Origin: Lachnospiraceae bacterium
GTDB lineage: Bacteria > Bacillota > Clostridia > Lachnospirales > Lachnospiraceae
Length of the DNA: 64,000 nt
Assembly (NCBI GenBank): GCA_021770755.1
Contig: JAETQI010000017.1
Span: 1 to 64,000, forward strand
Direction of reading: 5' to 3'
The notes under the pieces are model-generated. The model was given only the letters and a program-made list of their open reading frames with translations. It was not told the DNA's origin and searched no databases. Below, one piece after another: positions 16,950 through 24,954 of this stretch (position 1 is its first letter; the number at the start of each line of letters is the position of its first letter). The position numbers were made by a program, and so were the translations under genes.

Positions 16950-19682
16950 ATGCTTAGAGCAGTAATAGAATTGTCAAAATATATCCTGGTAGTCAATATC
17001 TTATTGTATACATTGACCAGTTATATCGTACTTCGGCGGGATGACAGGGAACGCAGGGGATTTGTTTTTGCGCTCCAGTACCTTATGATCTTTGTCAACC
17101 ATATGACGGGCAGTCTTGTTCTGCTGTCATCAAGAAAAGATTTTACATACCTTTTCCTCCCGCTTTTTCAGGTGATTACAGTGTTTGCCTTTCTGGTGCT
17201 GATGCGCGCGATCTATCCAAGGGCTGACAGACTGATCCAGAACCACATAGCGCTTCTGTTGTCGATCAGCTTTGTGATCCTGACACGGATATCCCTGACG
17301 CGTTCGATCCGACAGTTCACGATCGTGGCGATATCGCTTGTGATCGCGCTGATCATTCCGGCTTTTATGAAATATATCCGGCTATTGAAGAGCTGCGAGT
17401 ACATTTTTGCGGCAGCCGGTATATTGATACTGGGCGTCGTACTGATCAGCGGAAGTATCACAAACGGCTCCAAGCTGTCCTTTTCCATCATGGGGATGTC
17501 CTTTCAGCCGTCGGAGTTCGTGAAGATCATCTATGTGCTGTTTCTGGCGGCGATCCTGTCAAAAGCGGAGCGTTTTATCCATGTTGTGCTCTCCGCGGTG
17601 CTGGCGGCTGTCCATGTACTGTTTCTGGCAGCATCCAAGGATCTGGGAAGCGCCTTGATCTATTTTATCACTTACATCATTCTCCTGTTTGTCGCCACAC
17701 GGAAGGTCCGCTATCTGATCCTCGGTCTTGCAGGAGGCTCTGCTGCGGCGTATGCCTCGTATTTCATGTTCGCCCATGTGCGCGTGCGTGTCGCGGCATG
17801 GCTTGATCCGTGGAATGACATCAACGCCACGGGTTATCAGATCGCCCAATCCCTGTTTGGCATCGGGACAGGCGGATGGTTTGGCATGGGGATCGATGCC
17901 GGTACGCCGGGTACGATACCTTATGTGGAGCAGGATTTCATCTTTTCCGCTATCTGCGAGGAGTTCGGGATCCTGTTTGGCATCTGCCTGATCGCTGTCT
18001 GTGTCAACCTGTTCTTGGAGATCGTCCACACAGCGCATTCCTGCCATGACTCTTTCATGAAATATTCCGTTTATGGGCTGGGAATCATCTATATCGTACA
18101 GTTGTTCCTTACCATCGGCGGAAACAGCAAGTTCATACCGCTTACAGGCGTGACGCTGCCGCTGATCAGCTACGGCGGAAGCTCGGTACTTGCTTCCCTG
18201 ATCATGTTTTCTGCCGTTCAGGGATTTTACATCAACAATGATCTGTATGACGGGAACGAGGACAGCGAGGGGCAGGAGAACTGCCGCACAGGAAAGCTTC
18301 CCATGAACATCGTCGCCGGCGTGTTTGCGGGACTGTTTGTCGCGATCAGCGGATATCTGGCGCACTACGTATATTTTGACAGTCCGCAGGTCATCAACAA
18401 TTCCTACAATGCAAAGCGGCAGGACATCGTGGCTGCCAAGACGATTCGCGGGGATATCCTCTCCGCGGACGGACAGGTATTGGCCACCACATTGTCCGAT
18501 ACAGATGAGCGGTATTACCCTTTCGGTGAAGTCTTTGCGCATGCGGTCGGCTATGCCTCCCACGGGAGGATGGGCGTGGAGCAGAGCGCGAACATGTTCC
18601 TTGTCTCCTCGAACATATCGCTGGGAAGCAAGCTGCAGAATGACCTGGCAGACGAGAAGCATATGGGAAACACGGTAGTCACCACATTTGACACGAGACT
18701 GCAGAAGATAGCCTTTGATGCCATGGGCGTGTACAGCGGAGCCATCATCGTGACAGAGCCGTCGTCCGGCAAGATCCTTGCAATGGTGTCAAAGCCGGAT
18801 TTTGACCCCAACACGATCAGCGTGATCTGGGAGGAACTCCTGGCCGACACCACGAGTTCGGTCCTGCTCAACAGAACTACGCAGGGTCTGTATCCGCCGG
18901 GATCCACCTTCAAGATCCTCACGGCACTGGAGTATATCCGGGAAAATCCGGAGCATTACGACGATTATCATTTCCAGTGCACCGGGAAATTCTCGGATGG
19001 CACGAACACGATCAACTGTTTCCACGGCACCAATCATGGCTCTGTCGATTTTGTGAAGTCCTTTGCAAAATCCTGCAATTCGTCCTTTGCCAACATCGGG
19101 CTTCTGCTTGACAGGGACCAGTTCAGGCAGACGCTCGACGATCTGTATTTTGGCAGCAGCCTCCCTGTCGATTTCCCGGCGAATATCAGCCGCATCTGCG
19201 ATGATATATCGGACAACGGCGTCATGCTGCAGACGGTGATCGGTCAGGGAACGACACAGATGACACCGATCCAGATCGCCATGATCACGGCGATGATCGC
19301 CAACAACGGTGAGATGATGACACCGTACATGATCGACCATATCGAGACTGCGGACGGCGACGTGATCAAAAAATATACGCCGGTATCTCTTGGGCGTCTG
19401 ATCTCGGATCAGGAGACTGCCGCATTGCAGGAAATGATGGCAGCGGTCGTGCAGGACGGCACCGGAACCCGCCTGATCAGCGAGGGTTACAGCGCGGCGG
19501 GCAAGACAGGATCCGCGGAATACAATGCCTCATCCGACTCGCATGCGTGGTTTACGGGTTATACTTACGACACAGAATCGCCTGTCCAGATCACGGTGAT
19601 CTTGGAGGGCGCAGGGAGCGGAGGCGAGTTTGCCGTGCCGATGGCGAGAAGGATCCTGGATCAGTATTACAGTGTGAAATAA
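16950..19682 (+). CDS. SEDS (FtsW/RodA/SpoVE) glycosyltransferase fused to a penicillin-binding protein transpeptidase
   Basis: A 910-residue single polypeptide. Residues 1-430 are a polytopic SEDS domain with the conserved block containing the predicted catalytic aspartate D329 (YVEQDFIFSAICEE) and GVTLPLISYGGSS. A linking membrane helix at about 450-472 leads to an extracellular class B PBP with all three active-site motifs: S652-x-x-K655 (GSTFK), S708-C-N710 and K852-T-G854. Normally a SEDS polymerase and its PBP are separate, interacting proteins. The frame is continuous, with no sign of a sequencing frameshift. It follows zapA and the U32 gene by 2 bases, suggesting a septal or elongation role. 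Confidence 0.93.
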   Translation: MLRAVIELSKYILVVNILLYTLTSYIVLRRDDRERRGFVFALQYLMIFVNHMTGSLVLLSSRKDFTYLFLPLFQVITVFAFLVLMRAIYPRADRLIQNHIALLLSISFVILTRISLTRSIRQFTIVAISLVIALIIPAFMKYIRLLKSCEYIFAAAGILILGVVLISGSITNGSKLSFSIMGMSFQPSEFVKIIYVLFLAAILSKAERFIHVVLSAVLAAVHVLFLAASKDLGSALIYFITYIILLFVATRKVRYLILGLAGGSAAAYASYFMFAHVRVRVAAWLDPWNDINATGYQIAQSLFGIGTGGWFGMGIDAGTPGTIPYVEQDFIFSAICEEFGILFGICLIAVCVNLFLEIVHTAHSCHDSFMKYSVYGLGIIYIVQLFLTIGGNSKFIPLTGVTLPLISYGGSSVLASLIMFSAVQGFYINNDLYDGNEDSEGQENCRTGKLPMNIVAGVFAGLFVAISGYLAHYVYFDSPQVINNSYNAKRQDIVAAKTIRGDILSADGQVLATTLSDTDERYYPFGEVFAHAVGYASHGRMGVEQSANMFLVSSNISLGSKLQNDLADEKHMGNTVVTTFDTRLQKIAFDAMGVYSGAIIVTEPSSGKILAMVSKPDFDPNTISVIWEELLADTTSSVLLNRTTQGLYPPGSTFKILTALEYIRENPEHYDDYHFQCTGKFSDGTNTINCFHGTNHGSVDFVKSFAKSCNSSFANIGLLLDRDQFRQTLDDLYFGSSLPVDFPANISRICDDISDNGVMLQTVIGQGTTQMTPIQIAMITAMIANNGEMMTPYMIDHIETADGDVIKKYTPVSLGRLISDQETAALQEMMAAVVQDGTGTRLISEGYSAAGKTGSAEYNASSDSHAWFTGYTYDTESPVQITVILEGAGSGGEFAVPMARRILDQYYSVK

Positions 19683-19731
19683 TGCCTTTTCTGCTTTTTG
19701 TATAAAATATCACAAAATTTTGAAGAATACT

Positions 19732-19760
19732 TTGTAATTTTTTGCGAAAGGGTGTATATT
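19732..19760 (+). promoter_or_regulatory. Promoter of the CheX-CheY unit
   Basis: TTGTAA (19732-19737), 17 bases and TATATT (19755-19760), 40 bases before the start codon. Confidence 0.45.
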
Positions 19761-19800
19761 AATATTAGATAGAATTTTTATGGTAGAAGGGAGCCCAAAA

Positions 19801-20673
19801 ATGATTAACCGCTTATTTGGAAATTATCTGGTAGAAAAACAAATATTGACGCAGAACCAGCTTGACGACCTACTTCCTGTCCAAAAAGATTTTAAGGCTG
19901 AAGTGGCGACAATAGCAGTTATCAATAAAGTTCTTTCATCGGCAGCAGCACAGGATCTTTTGAGACAACTCGACCAGGGCAATGAGCGCTTTGGCGATGC
20001 GGCGATCGAGGCAGGTTATCTCAGCGATGAAAAGCTGGACGAGATACTGACCTATCAGATGAATACTTTTATGAAATTTGTTCAAAGTCTTCTGGACCGG
20101 GGGGCATTTAGCCTGGAACAGATCAATCCTTTTTTGGACGAGTTTCAACGGCTTGGAGGATACACGGATGCCCAGATCAGTTCACTGATCCACGACGACC
20201 TTGAAGAGTGTCTCCACATTTTTGTTCCCTTGAAATCAGAACAGCTCAAGGAGTTTACCCTGACGCTTGTCCGGACGATCCGCAGACTGATCGACGCCGA
20301 CGCATATCTGGACAAAGCATACACGGCGCGCTCCCTGCAGCTTGACAAATATGCATGTCAGGTGATCGTCGGAGATATGCATATGAAAGTATACATAAGT
20401 GCACCCGGCGACGACCTGCTCGCTATTGCCAATTACTTTACGGAAGACACTTACGATGCAGTTGACGAGGATGCCCTGGACAATGTCGGAGAATTTATCA
20501 ACTGTGTAAATGGTCTGTTTGCCACGAATCTGAGTTACGATGATGTCACGATCGATATGAATTCGCCCGAATATTCCGTGGACGGACCGTTTATCAGCAA
20601 CGAGAAACTGTATGTCCTTCCGATCCATGCCAACGGTTACAGTTTCAGGGCTGTTTTAGAAGTATATGAATAA
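19801..20673 (+). CDS. CheX-like protein with MshEN-like N-terminal repeats
   Basis: A 290-residue cytosolic protein. The C-terminal part (about 150-290) looks like a CheX/CheC phosphatase domain: the helix GEFINCVNG carries the E231-x-x-N234 pair expected at the active site. The N-terminal 90 residues contain three copies of a 24-residue pattern: LFGNYLVEKQILTQNQLDDL (5-), a degenerate one from 35, and RFGDAAIEAGYLSDEKLDEI (63-), each ending near a Gln. This resembles the MshEN/GspE_N motif, known in some proteins to bind cyclic di-GMP. The next gene encodes CheY, the natural substrate of CheX. The start at 19801 follows AGAAGGGAG. Confidence 0.7.
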   Translation: MINRLFGNYLVEKQILTQNQLDDLLPVQKDFKAEVATIAVINKVLSSAAAQDLLRQLDQGNERFGDAAIEAGYLSDEKLDEILTYQMNTFMKFVQSLLDRGAFSLEQINPFLDEFQRLGGYTDAQISSLIHDDLEECLHIFVPLKSEQLKEFTLTLVRTIRRLIDADAYLDKAYTARSLQLDKYACQVIVGDMHMKVYISAPGDDLLAIANYFTEDTYDAVDEDALDNVGEFINCVNGLFATNLSYDDVTIDMNSPEYSVDGPFISNEKLYVLPIHANGYSFRAVLEVYE

Positions 20674-20716
20674 GATATGCTTTGCAAAGTATAAGAAGAA
20701 TTAAGGAGATTAAGAA

Positions 20717-21073
20717 ATGAGTACTGTTTTGATAGTTGATGATTCCAAGACATCCAGATATATGCTTCGCCATATTCTTGTCGAAAATGGCTATGAGGTG
20801 ATCGCGGAGGCTGAAAATGGGCAGGAGGGATACGACAAATACTGTGAGCTCGATCCTGATTTTGTCACGCTCGACATTACCATGCCCGTGATGGATGGGA
20901 TCGAAACCCTTGTCAAGATCAAAGAATACGATGAGGAAGCCAAGGTCATCATGGTGACGGCATCGGGTCAGAAGAACAAGATGCTCGATGCGATCAAGCT
21001 CGGCGCTGCTGATTTTGTCACGAAACCTTATGAGACCAATCAGATCATAAGCATCATGGACAGCATGAAATAA
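20717..21073 (+). CDS. CheY-like single-domain response regulator
   Basis: A 118-residue receiver domain with the acid pair D8/D9, phosphoacceptor D53 (TLDITMPVMDG), switch T81 (VTASGQ) and K103 (TKPYE), so all catalytic residues are present. There is no output domain, so it must act by protein contact. It lies 43 bases after the CheX-like gene with its own GGAG. No histidine kinase or flagellar gene is nearby, so the phosphodonor and target are encoded elsewhere. Confidence 0.93.
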   Translation: MSTVLIVDDSKTSRYMLRHILVENGYEVIAEAENGQEGYDKYCELDPDFVTLDITMPVMDGIETLVKIKEYDEEAKVIMVTASGQKNKMLDAIKLGAADFVTKPYETNQIISIMDSMK

Positions 21074-21102
21074 AATATACGCACCATACAGGAGGAAACA
21101 GC

Positions 21103-21552
21103 ATGATTCAAGCTACTAGCTGTGGTGGCGTAGTCATTTTCAGGGGGAAAATATTACTTTTATACAAAAATTTCAAGAACCGGTATGAGGGGTGGGTTCT
21201 GCCAAAGGGTACTGTCGAGACCGGAGAGAAGCATGTGGAGACTGCCCTGCGCGAAGTGTTTGAGGAATCGGGCGTAAAAGCCACTGTCATGAAATATATC
21301 GGAAAAAGTGAATATACCTTCAATGTACCTCAGGATATCGTAGAAAAAGAAGTTCATTGGTATCTGATGATGGCGGATAATTATTACAGCAAGCCACAGC
21401 GCGAAGAATTTTTTGTGGATTCCGGGTATTACAAATACCATGAGGCGTATCATCTGCTTAAATTTTCAAATGAGAAGCAGATCTTGGAGCAGGCGTATCA
21501 GGAATACCTGGATCTTCGGAAAAAAAAACAATGGATAAAACCACGTCTATAA
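21103..21552 (+). CDS. NUDIX hydrolase
   Basis: A 149-residue protein with a perfect Nudix box from G36 to V58 (G-x5-E42-x7-R50-E51-V-F-E54-E55-S-G57-V). Such enzymes hydrolyse nucleoside diphosphates linked to another group, with Mg2+. The N-terminus (SCGGVVIF) is like diadenosine-polyphosphate hydrolases (MutT/Ap4A type), but the substrate is not certain. GGAGG lies 7 bases before ATG 21103. The stop codon lies within the 5' arm of the terminator that follows. Confidence 0.9.
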   Translation: MIQATSCGGVVIFRGKILLLYKNFKNRYEGWVLPKGTVETGEKHVETALREVFEESGVKATVMKYIGKSEYTFNVPQDIVEKEVHWYLMMADNYYSKPQREEFFVDSGYYKYHEAYHLLKFSNEKQILEQAYQEYLDLRKKKQWIKPRL

Positions 21553-21592
21553 AGAAGGTCGGTTCTGACCTTCTTTATAGACGTAGTTTTTT
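21543..21592 (+). terminator. Strong Rho-independent terminator
   Basis: ACGTCTATAAAGAAGGTC pairs perfectly with GACCTTCTTTATAGACGT (18 bases) around GGTTCT, then AGTTTTTT. The stem includes the last codons and stop of the NUDIX gene. Confidence 0.93.
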
Positions 21593-21621
21593 AGAAAGTC
21601 TATTAGAGAGCAGTGATAAAG

Positions 21622-21936
21622 ATGCGTTTCAGCAGAAAATTATACATCAGTCCGTCTTTGGATAAAAAGTGCGGAAAAGTGAAATGGAAGCTGCGGACCG
21701 GCAGACCGCAGCCTGCCATATATATTATCGCCCTTGCGAAAAACAACGATCTACTTGAGATCTATCACAGCGGGCTTCTCAAGCAAAAATACTACAGGAA
21801 AAAAAAGAATGCGCCCTATATCGTCGGCATTGCCGCAGGATACGGCGGGGCTGTCGATCTGGTCATGGAGATCATCCAGGACGTATTGCGCGAGACCGGA
21901 GCTTACGATGTAAAGACCTATTTCGCAAATCAATAA
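21622..21936 (+). CDS. Conserved hypothetical protein, about 104 residues
   Basis: A small basic protein (about 20 Lys/Arg in the first 65 residues) with the blocks KLYISPSLDKKCGKVKWKL and IYIIALAKNNDLLEIYHS, then a glycine-rich turn IVGIAAGYGGAVDLV and a C-terminal helix. No signal peptide or membrane helix. I do not recognise a named family. It lies between the NUDIX gene terminator and a DUF2953-gerW pair and probably shares their transcript (17 bases). GTG 21613 is an alternative start; ATG 21622 has better spacing to AGAGAG. Confidence 0.7.
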   Translation: MRFSRKLYISPSLDKKCGKVKWKLRTGRPQPAIYIIALAKNNDLLEIYHSGLLKQKYYRKKKNAPYIVGIAAGYGGAVDLVMEIIQDVLRETGAYDVKTYFANQ

Positions 21937-21953
21937 ATCATTAAGGGGTACTT

Positions 21954-22895
21954 ATGCTATCAATACTATTAACTGTTTTGAAAGTGATCGGGATCGCGAT
22001 CCTGGTCATTCTCGGGCTTGTTTTGTTCATATTGCTGCTGGTTGTGTTCGTGCCAGTCCGATACCGTGGCAGCGGTAGCTATGGCGCCGCTTCATATGAT
22101 GTCCGGATGCGCGCGTCATGGCTTTTGCACATGATATCCGTGCAGGGCGAATATCAGAATGAGCAGGCGCTCCACATATACCTGAAAATCCTGGGAATCC
22201 CGTTATATGACAATCTTAAGATCAGGAATAAAAAAAAGAAATTAACGAAAACTAAGGCAGAGAATACTGTTGAGATCCAGGCGGCTTCGGCGGAGGATCC
22301 CGCACCGGAAGATTTTTCTTCTGAACTGGCCGCGGAGGCGATCCCCAGTGGGGATCGCCTTGCCGCCGAGATGACAACTGATGCCGATACATGGGACAAA
22401 TCGACCGATAATAACGAAAAAAAGCCGGGAATTGTTCAAAAATTTAAGAATTTTTTAATAAATTTTGTAAATTTTTTCAAAAATTTGAAGTTCACAATCC
22501 ACAAAGTTTGTGATACAATAGTGAAGATAAAAGATAACATAAAATATTACCTTGGCGTACTGCAGCTTGACAGCACAAAGCGGGCATTCACCAACTGCCA
22601 GAAGCAGTTCGTGCGCGTCCTCAAAAAAATATCTCCGCGAAAATATCATGTCAGCCTTCATCTTGGTTTTGACGATCCGGCGGTGATGGGGGAGGTTCTT
22701 GCTGTGTGGGGAATGTTCTACCCGCTGCATCAGGGAAATATTGACATACAGCCTGAGTTTGATCAGACTGTGATGGAAGGCAGCTTTTCCTTCCGGGGGC
22801 GTGTCAATGTATTTGTATTTGCGCGTGCTTCATGCATACTGTTTTTTGACAGGGACATCAGGCAATTGATCAGGCAATTAAAGAATCATCAATAA
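21954..22895 (+). CDS. DUF2953 membrane-anchored protein (YtfI-like)
   Basis: A 313-residue protein with one N-terminal membrane helix (about 3-33), a beta-rich segment (VPVRYRGSGSYG, YDVRMRASWLLHMISVQGEY), a charged variable linker and a C-terminal part (VSLHLGFDDPAVMGEVLAVWG) typical of DUF2953. In Bacillus the homologue ytfI precedes ytfJ (gerW), the same order as here, and the pair is linked to sporulation. The start at 21954 follows AAGGGG. Function is unknown. Confidence 0.8.
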   Translation: MLSILLTVLKVIGIAILVILGLVLFILLLVVFVPVRYRGSGSYGAASYDVRMRASWLLHMISVQGEYQNEQALHIYLKILGIPLYDNLKIRNKKKKLTKTKAENTVEIQAASAEDPAPEDFSSELAAEAIPSGDRLAAEMTTDADTWDKSTDNNEKKPGIVQKFKNFLINFVNFFKNLKFTIHKVCDTIVKIKDNIKYYLGVLQLDSTKRAFTNCQKQFVRVLKKISPRKYHVSLHLGFDDPAVMGEVLAVWGMFYPLHQGNIDIQPEFDQTVMEGSFSFRGRVNVFVFARASCILFFDRDIRQLIRQLKNHQ

Positions 22896-22928
22896 ATGAC
22901 GCGGTGAGATTTGATTTGGAGGTATAGA

Positions 22929-23318
22929 ATGGCTGATAATAGTTTTAACGAAGTAGTGAATTCCATGATGCAGGGGATGGAAAGCTTTCTCTCATCCAAG
23001 ACAGTGGTCGGCGAACCTACACAGGCAGGGGATACAACGATCATTCCGCTGGTGGATGTGACCTTTGGCGTTGGCGCCGGTGCATCTTCCCAGGAAAAGA
23101 AAAGCGGCGGTGCCGGCGGGATGACAGGAAAAATGTCTCCCAGTGCAGTGCTTGTGATCAAGAACGGACAGGTGAGGCTTGTCAATATCAAGAATCAGGA
23201 TACGGTCAATAAGATCATCGATATGGTGCCGGATCTGATCGACCGGTTTACCTCCAGGAAAGAGGATATGCCCAGTGATGACGAGGTGATCAGCACAGCT
23301 TTCCCTGACGACAAATAG
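22929..23318 (+). CDS. gerW: GerW/YtfJ family sporulation protein
   Basis: A 129-residue protein with the family core TVVGEPTQAGDTTIIPLVDV and VTFGVGAGA, a Gly/Ser/Lys-rich insert and the segment SPSAVLVIKNGQVRLVNI. GerW is needed for normal germination in Bacillus spores. The start at 22929 follows GGAGG by 6 bases; an upstream in-frame ATG was rejected. Its presence, with ylbJ, indicates a spore-forming lineage. Confidence 0.92.
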   Translation: MADNSFNEVVNSMMQGMESFLSSKTVVGEPTQAGDTTIIPLVDVTFGVGAGASSQEKKSGGAGGMTGKMSPSAVLVIKNGQVRLVNIKNQDTVNKIIDMVPDLIDRFTSRKEDMPSDDEVISTAFPDDK

Positions 23319-23377
23319 GGAAATAAACAGGACACACCGCGCATATAATGAATAAAGATGTGCCGGGGTGTATGTTT

Positions 23378-23518
23378 ATGCGTAAACTGATAGGTTATAC
23401 CCTGTTCTGGATCGCAGTCGGCATGCTCTTTATGCTGGTGATCGGCAATACGTGGGTCGGGCTGATACTCATTGCCATTTTCATTATTTCAGGGTATTTT
23501 CTATTTGACTGCAAATAA
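23378..23518 (+). CDS. Small two-helix membrane protein (46 residues)
   Basis: A short reading frame with a basic start (MRKLIGYTLFW) and two hydrophobic stretches, about 6-24 and 28-42, ending FDCK. GGGGTG lies 7 bases before ATG 23378; the ATG at 23372 is too close to it. The codon use and hydrophobic pattern look genuine, and I recall similar tiny proteins in other Lachnospiraceae, but function is unknown. The final bases TGACTGCAAATAA are repeated directly after the stop (23521-23534). Confidence 0.6.
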   Translation: MRKLIGYTLFWIAVGMLFMLVIGNTWVGLILIAIFIISGYFLFDCK

Positions 23519-23568
23519 GGTGACTGCAAATAAAGTACATTTCTTATACAAAGAGGGAGTAGATCAAT

Positions 23569-24129
23569 ATGTTGGATTTTGATGAAGAGCTCATGAAGGC
23601 TGAGGCACCGGATGACATCAAAAAGATGAAAACCTGGATGTTTCAGGAGCAGGTCAGAATTCAGGCAAAGAGGGACGAGCTTCAGGAACTCAACCGTGAA
23701 CTGCAGGATCTAAAGAGAAGACTGGAGCGGGAAAAGAATGCACTCGAAGTGCGGGAAAAGATGATCAAAAAGCGGTTTGATGACAACGAGATCTTTATCG
23801 CCAAAAAACAAAAGATTATCGAGGACGCATACCAGCAGCTTGCGCTCGACCGGAAAGCCCTGGAGTGTGAACGCCTGAATTTTGAACACGAGCGCAACAA
23901 ATACAGACGCCAGAAAATGTCCGGCCCCAAGCCCGTACATCAGTACGAATCGGGGGCTTATGAGAGTACAAGCTTTTTCAGGGGCGTTGACAACGATATG
24001 GCGCTGCGCAAGCGGTACAAGGAACTGTTGAAGATATTCCACCCCGACAACAAATGCGGTGATACCAAGACCTTGCTGCGCATCCAGACAGAGTATGAAA
24101 GTTTAAAGAGCCGGTACTATGAAAGTTAG
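23569..24129 (+). CDS. Coiled-coil protein with a C-terminal J-domain-like segment
   Basis: A 186-residue protein. Residues about 20-118 form a continuous charged coiled coil. The C-terminal 40 residues read LRKRYKELLKIFHPDNKCGD followed by a helix, matching helix II, the HPD loop and helix III of a J-domain; helix I is not clear. J-domains stimulate DnaK/Hsp70, so this may be a recruiter, but it lacks the rest of DnaJ. GGGAG precedes ATG 23569. Confidence 0.65.
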   Translation: MLDFDEELMKAEAPDDIKKMKTWMFQEQVRIQAKRDELQELNRELQDLKRRLEREKNALEVREKMIKKRFDDNEIFIAKKQKIIEDAYQQLALDRKALECERLNFEHERNKYRRQKMSGPKPVHQYESGAYESTSFFRGVDNDMALRKRYKELLKIFHPDNKCGDTKTLLRIQTEYESLKSRYYES

Positions 24130-24147
24130 ATCGTACCGGCTCTTTTC
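24106..24147 (+). terminator. Terminator after the J-domain-like gene
   Basis: AGAGCCGGTAC and GTACCGGCTCT form an 11-base stem, then TTT. The 5' arm lies within the coding end. Confidence 0.75.
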
Positions 24148-24165
24148 GTAAATATGAAAAGGTAT

Positions 24166-24194
24166 AAAAAAAGAAGCCCAACGCTTCTTTTTTT
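24166..24194. terminator. Bidirectional terminator beside rpmB
   Basis: AAAAAAAGAAGC-ccaac-GCTTCTTTTTTT; a perfect 12-base dyad with A-run and T-run on both strands. It ends rpmB on the minus strand. Confidence 0.85.
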
Positions 24195-24199
24195 GTCAA

Positions 24200-24385
24200 C
24201 TACGCGCGCTCAACAGCTCCGGAACGCAGACATCTTGTGCATACGTGCATTCTCTTAGCAGCTCCGTTCACTTTGCATTTCACTTTTTTTACATTGGAAT
24301 TCCAAATTGCATTGGATCTTCTATGAGAATGGCTTACGTTATTGCCGAAATGAACGCCTTTGCCACAAATATCACACTTTGCCAT
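24200..24385 (-). CDS. rpmB: 50S ribosomal protein L28
   Basis: A 61-residue protein with the zinc-type pair CDICGKG near the N-terminus and CTRCLRSG at the C-terminus, plus SHSHRRSNAIWN, diagnostic for L28. The start MAKCDICG at 24385 follows GGAGG; the frame stays open a few codons upstream without a better site. It is transcribed alone on the minus strand, with its own promoter and terminator. Confidence 0.97.
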   Translation of the reverse strand: MAKCDICGKGVHFGNNVSHSHRRSNAIWNSNVKKVKCKVNGAAKRMHVCTRCLRSGAVERA

Positions 24386-24434
24386 CGTTAGCACCTCCTC
24401 GACTAAACTAAGTCATCCGACTCACAACAGTAGT

Positions 24435-24463
24435 ATCTTATCAGAAAAAGTAACATTTGGCAA
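24435..24463 (-). promoter_or_regulatory. Promoter of rpmB
   Basis: On the minus strand TTGCCA (24463-24458), 17 bases and TAAGAT (24440-24435), 50 bases before the start codon. Confidence 0.7.
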
Positions 24464-24523
24464 GATATTTTTAACAAAAAATATAACTTTTTATAAATGT
24501 TGGAAATTCTCTTAAAATATATG

Positions 24524-24552
24524 TTTCCTTTTTCCCAAAAAACGGTTATAAT
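24524..24552 (+). promoter_or_regulatory. Promoter of the Asp23-fakA unit
   Basis: A perfect TATAAT (24547-24552); the -35 TTTCCT (24524-24529) at 17 bases is weak. Divergent from the rpmB promoter. Confidence 0.5.
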
Positions 24553-24583
24553 AATAGCATTAATGTTTTAAGGAGGATTTCAT

Positions 24584-24940
24584 ATGAAAGGATCTATGAA
24601 TACCCACATGGGTAATATCTATATTGATCCTGAGGTTATCGCCCAGTATGCGGGAAGTGTTGCTGTCGAGTGTTTCGGGATCGTCGGCATGGCCTCAGTA
24701 AATGTGAAGGACGGCTTGGTGAAGCTGCTCATGAAGGAAAGCATCACTCATGGAATATCGGTCAATATTGTAAATAATAAATTGATTCTTGATTTTCACG
24801 TTATCGTGTCATACGGCGTGAGCATCATCACCGTGTGCGACAATCTGATTAACAATGTAAAATACAAAGTTGAAAATTTCACAGGTCTCGAAATCGAAAA
24901 GATCAACATCTTTGTTGAAGGCGTTCGAGTGATTGATTAA
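24584..24940 (+). CDS. Asp23/Gls24 family envelope stress protein
   Basis: A 118-residue protein with the family patterns GNIYIDPEVIAQYAGSVAVECFGIVGMA and FHVIVSYGVSIITVCDNLINNVKY. Asp23 proteins associate with the membrane and the alkaline or envelope stress response. In Firmicutes a member is regularly found directly before the DAK2/YloV (fakA) gene, as here (14 bases apart). GGAGG precedes ATG 24584. Confidence 0.92.
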   Translation: MKGSMNTHMGNIYIDPEVIAQYAGSVAVECFGIVGMASVNVKDGLVKLLMKESITHGISVNIVNNKLILDFHVIVSYGVSIITVCDNLINNVKYKVENFTGLEIEKINIFVEGVRVID

Positions 24941-24954
24941 GGAGGATTTCTGAA

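Noticed and set aside
17559-18662. A 367-codon open frame on the minus strand inside the SEDS-PBP gene
   Set aside because: Its sequence is a His/Asp/Arg-rich shadow of the coding strand, with no ribosome site or known motif.
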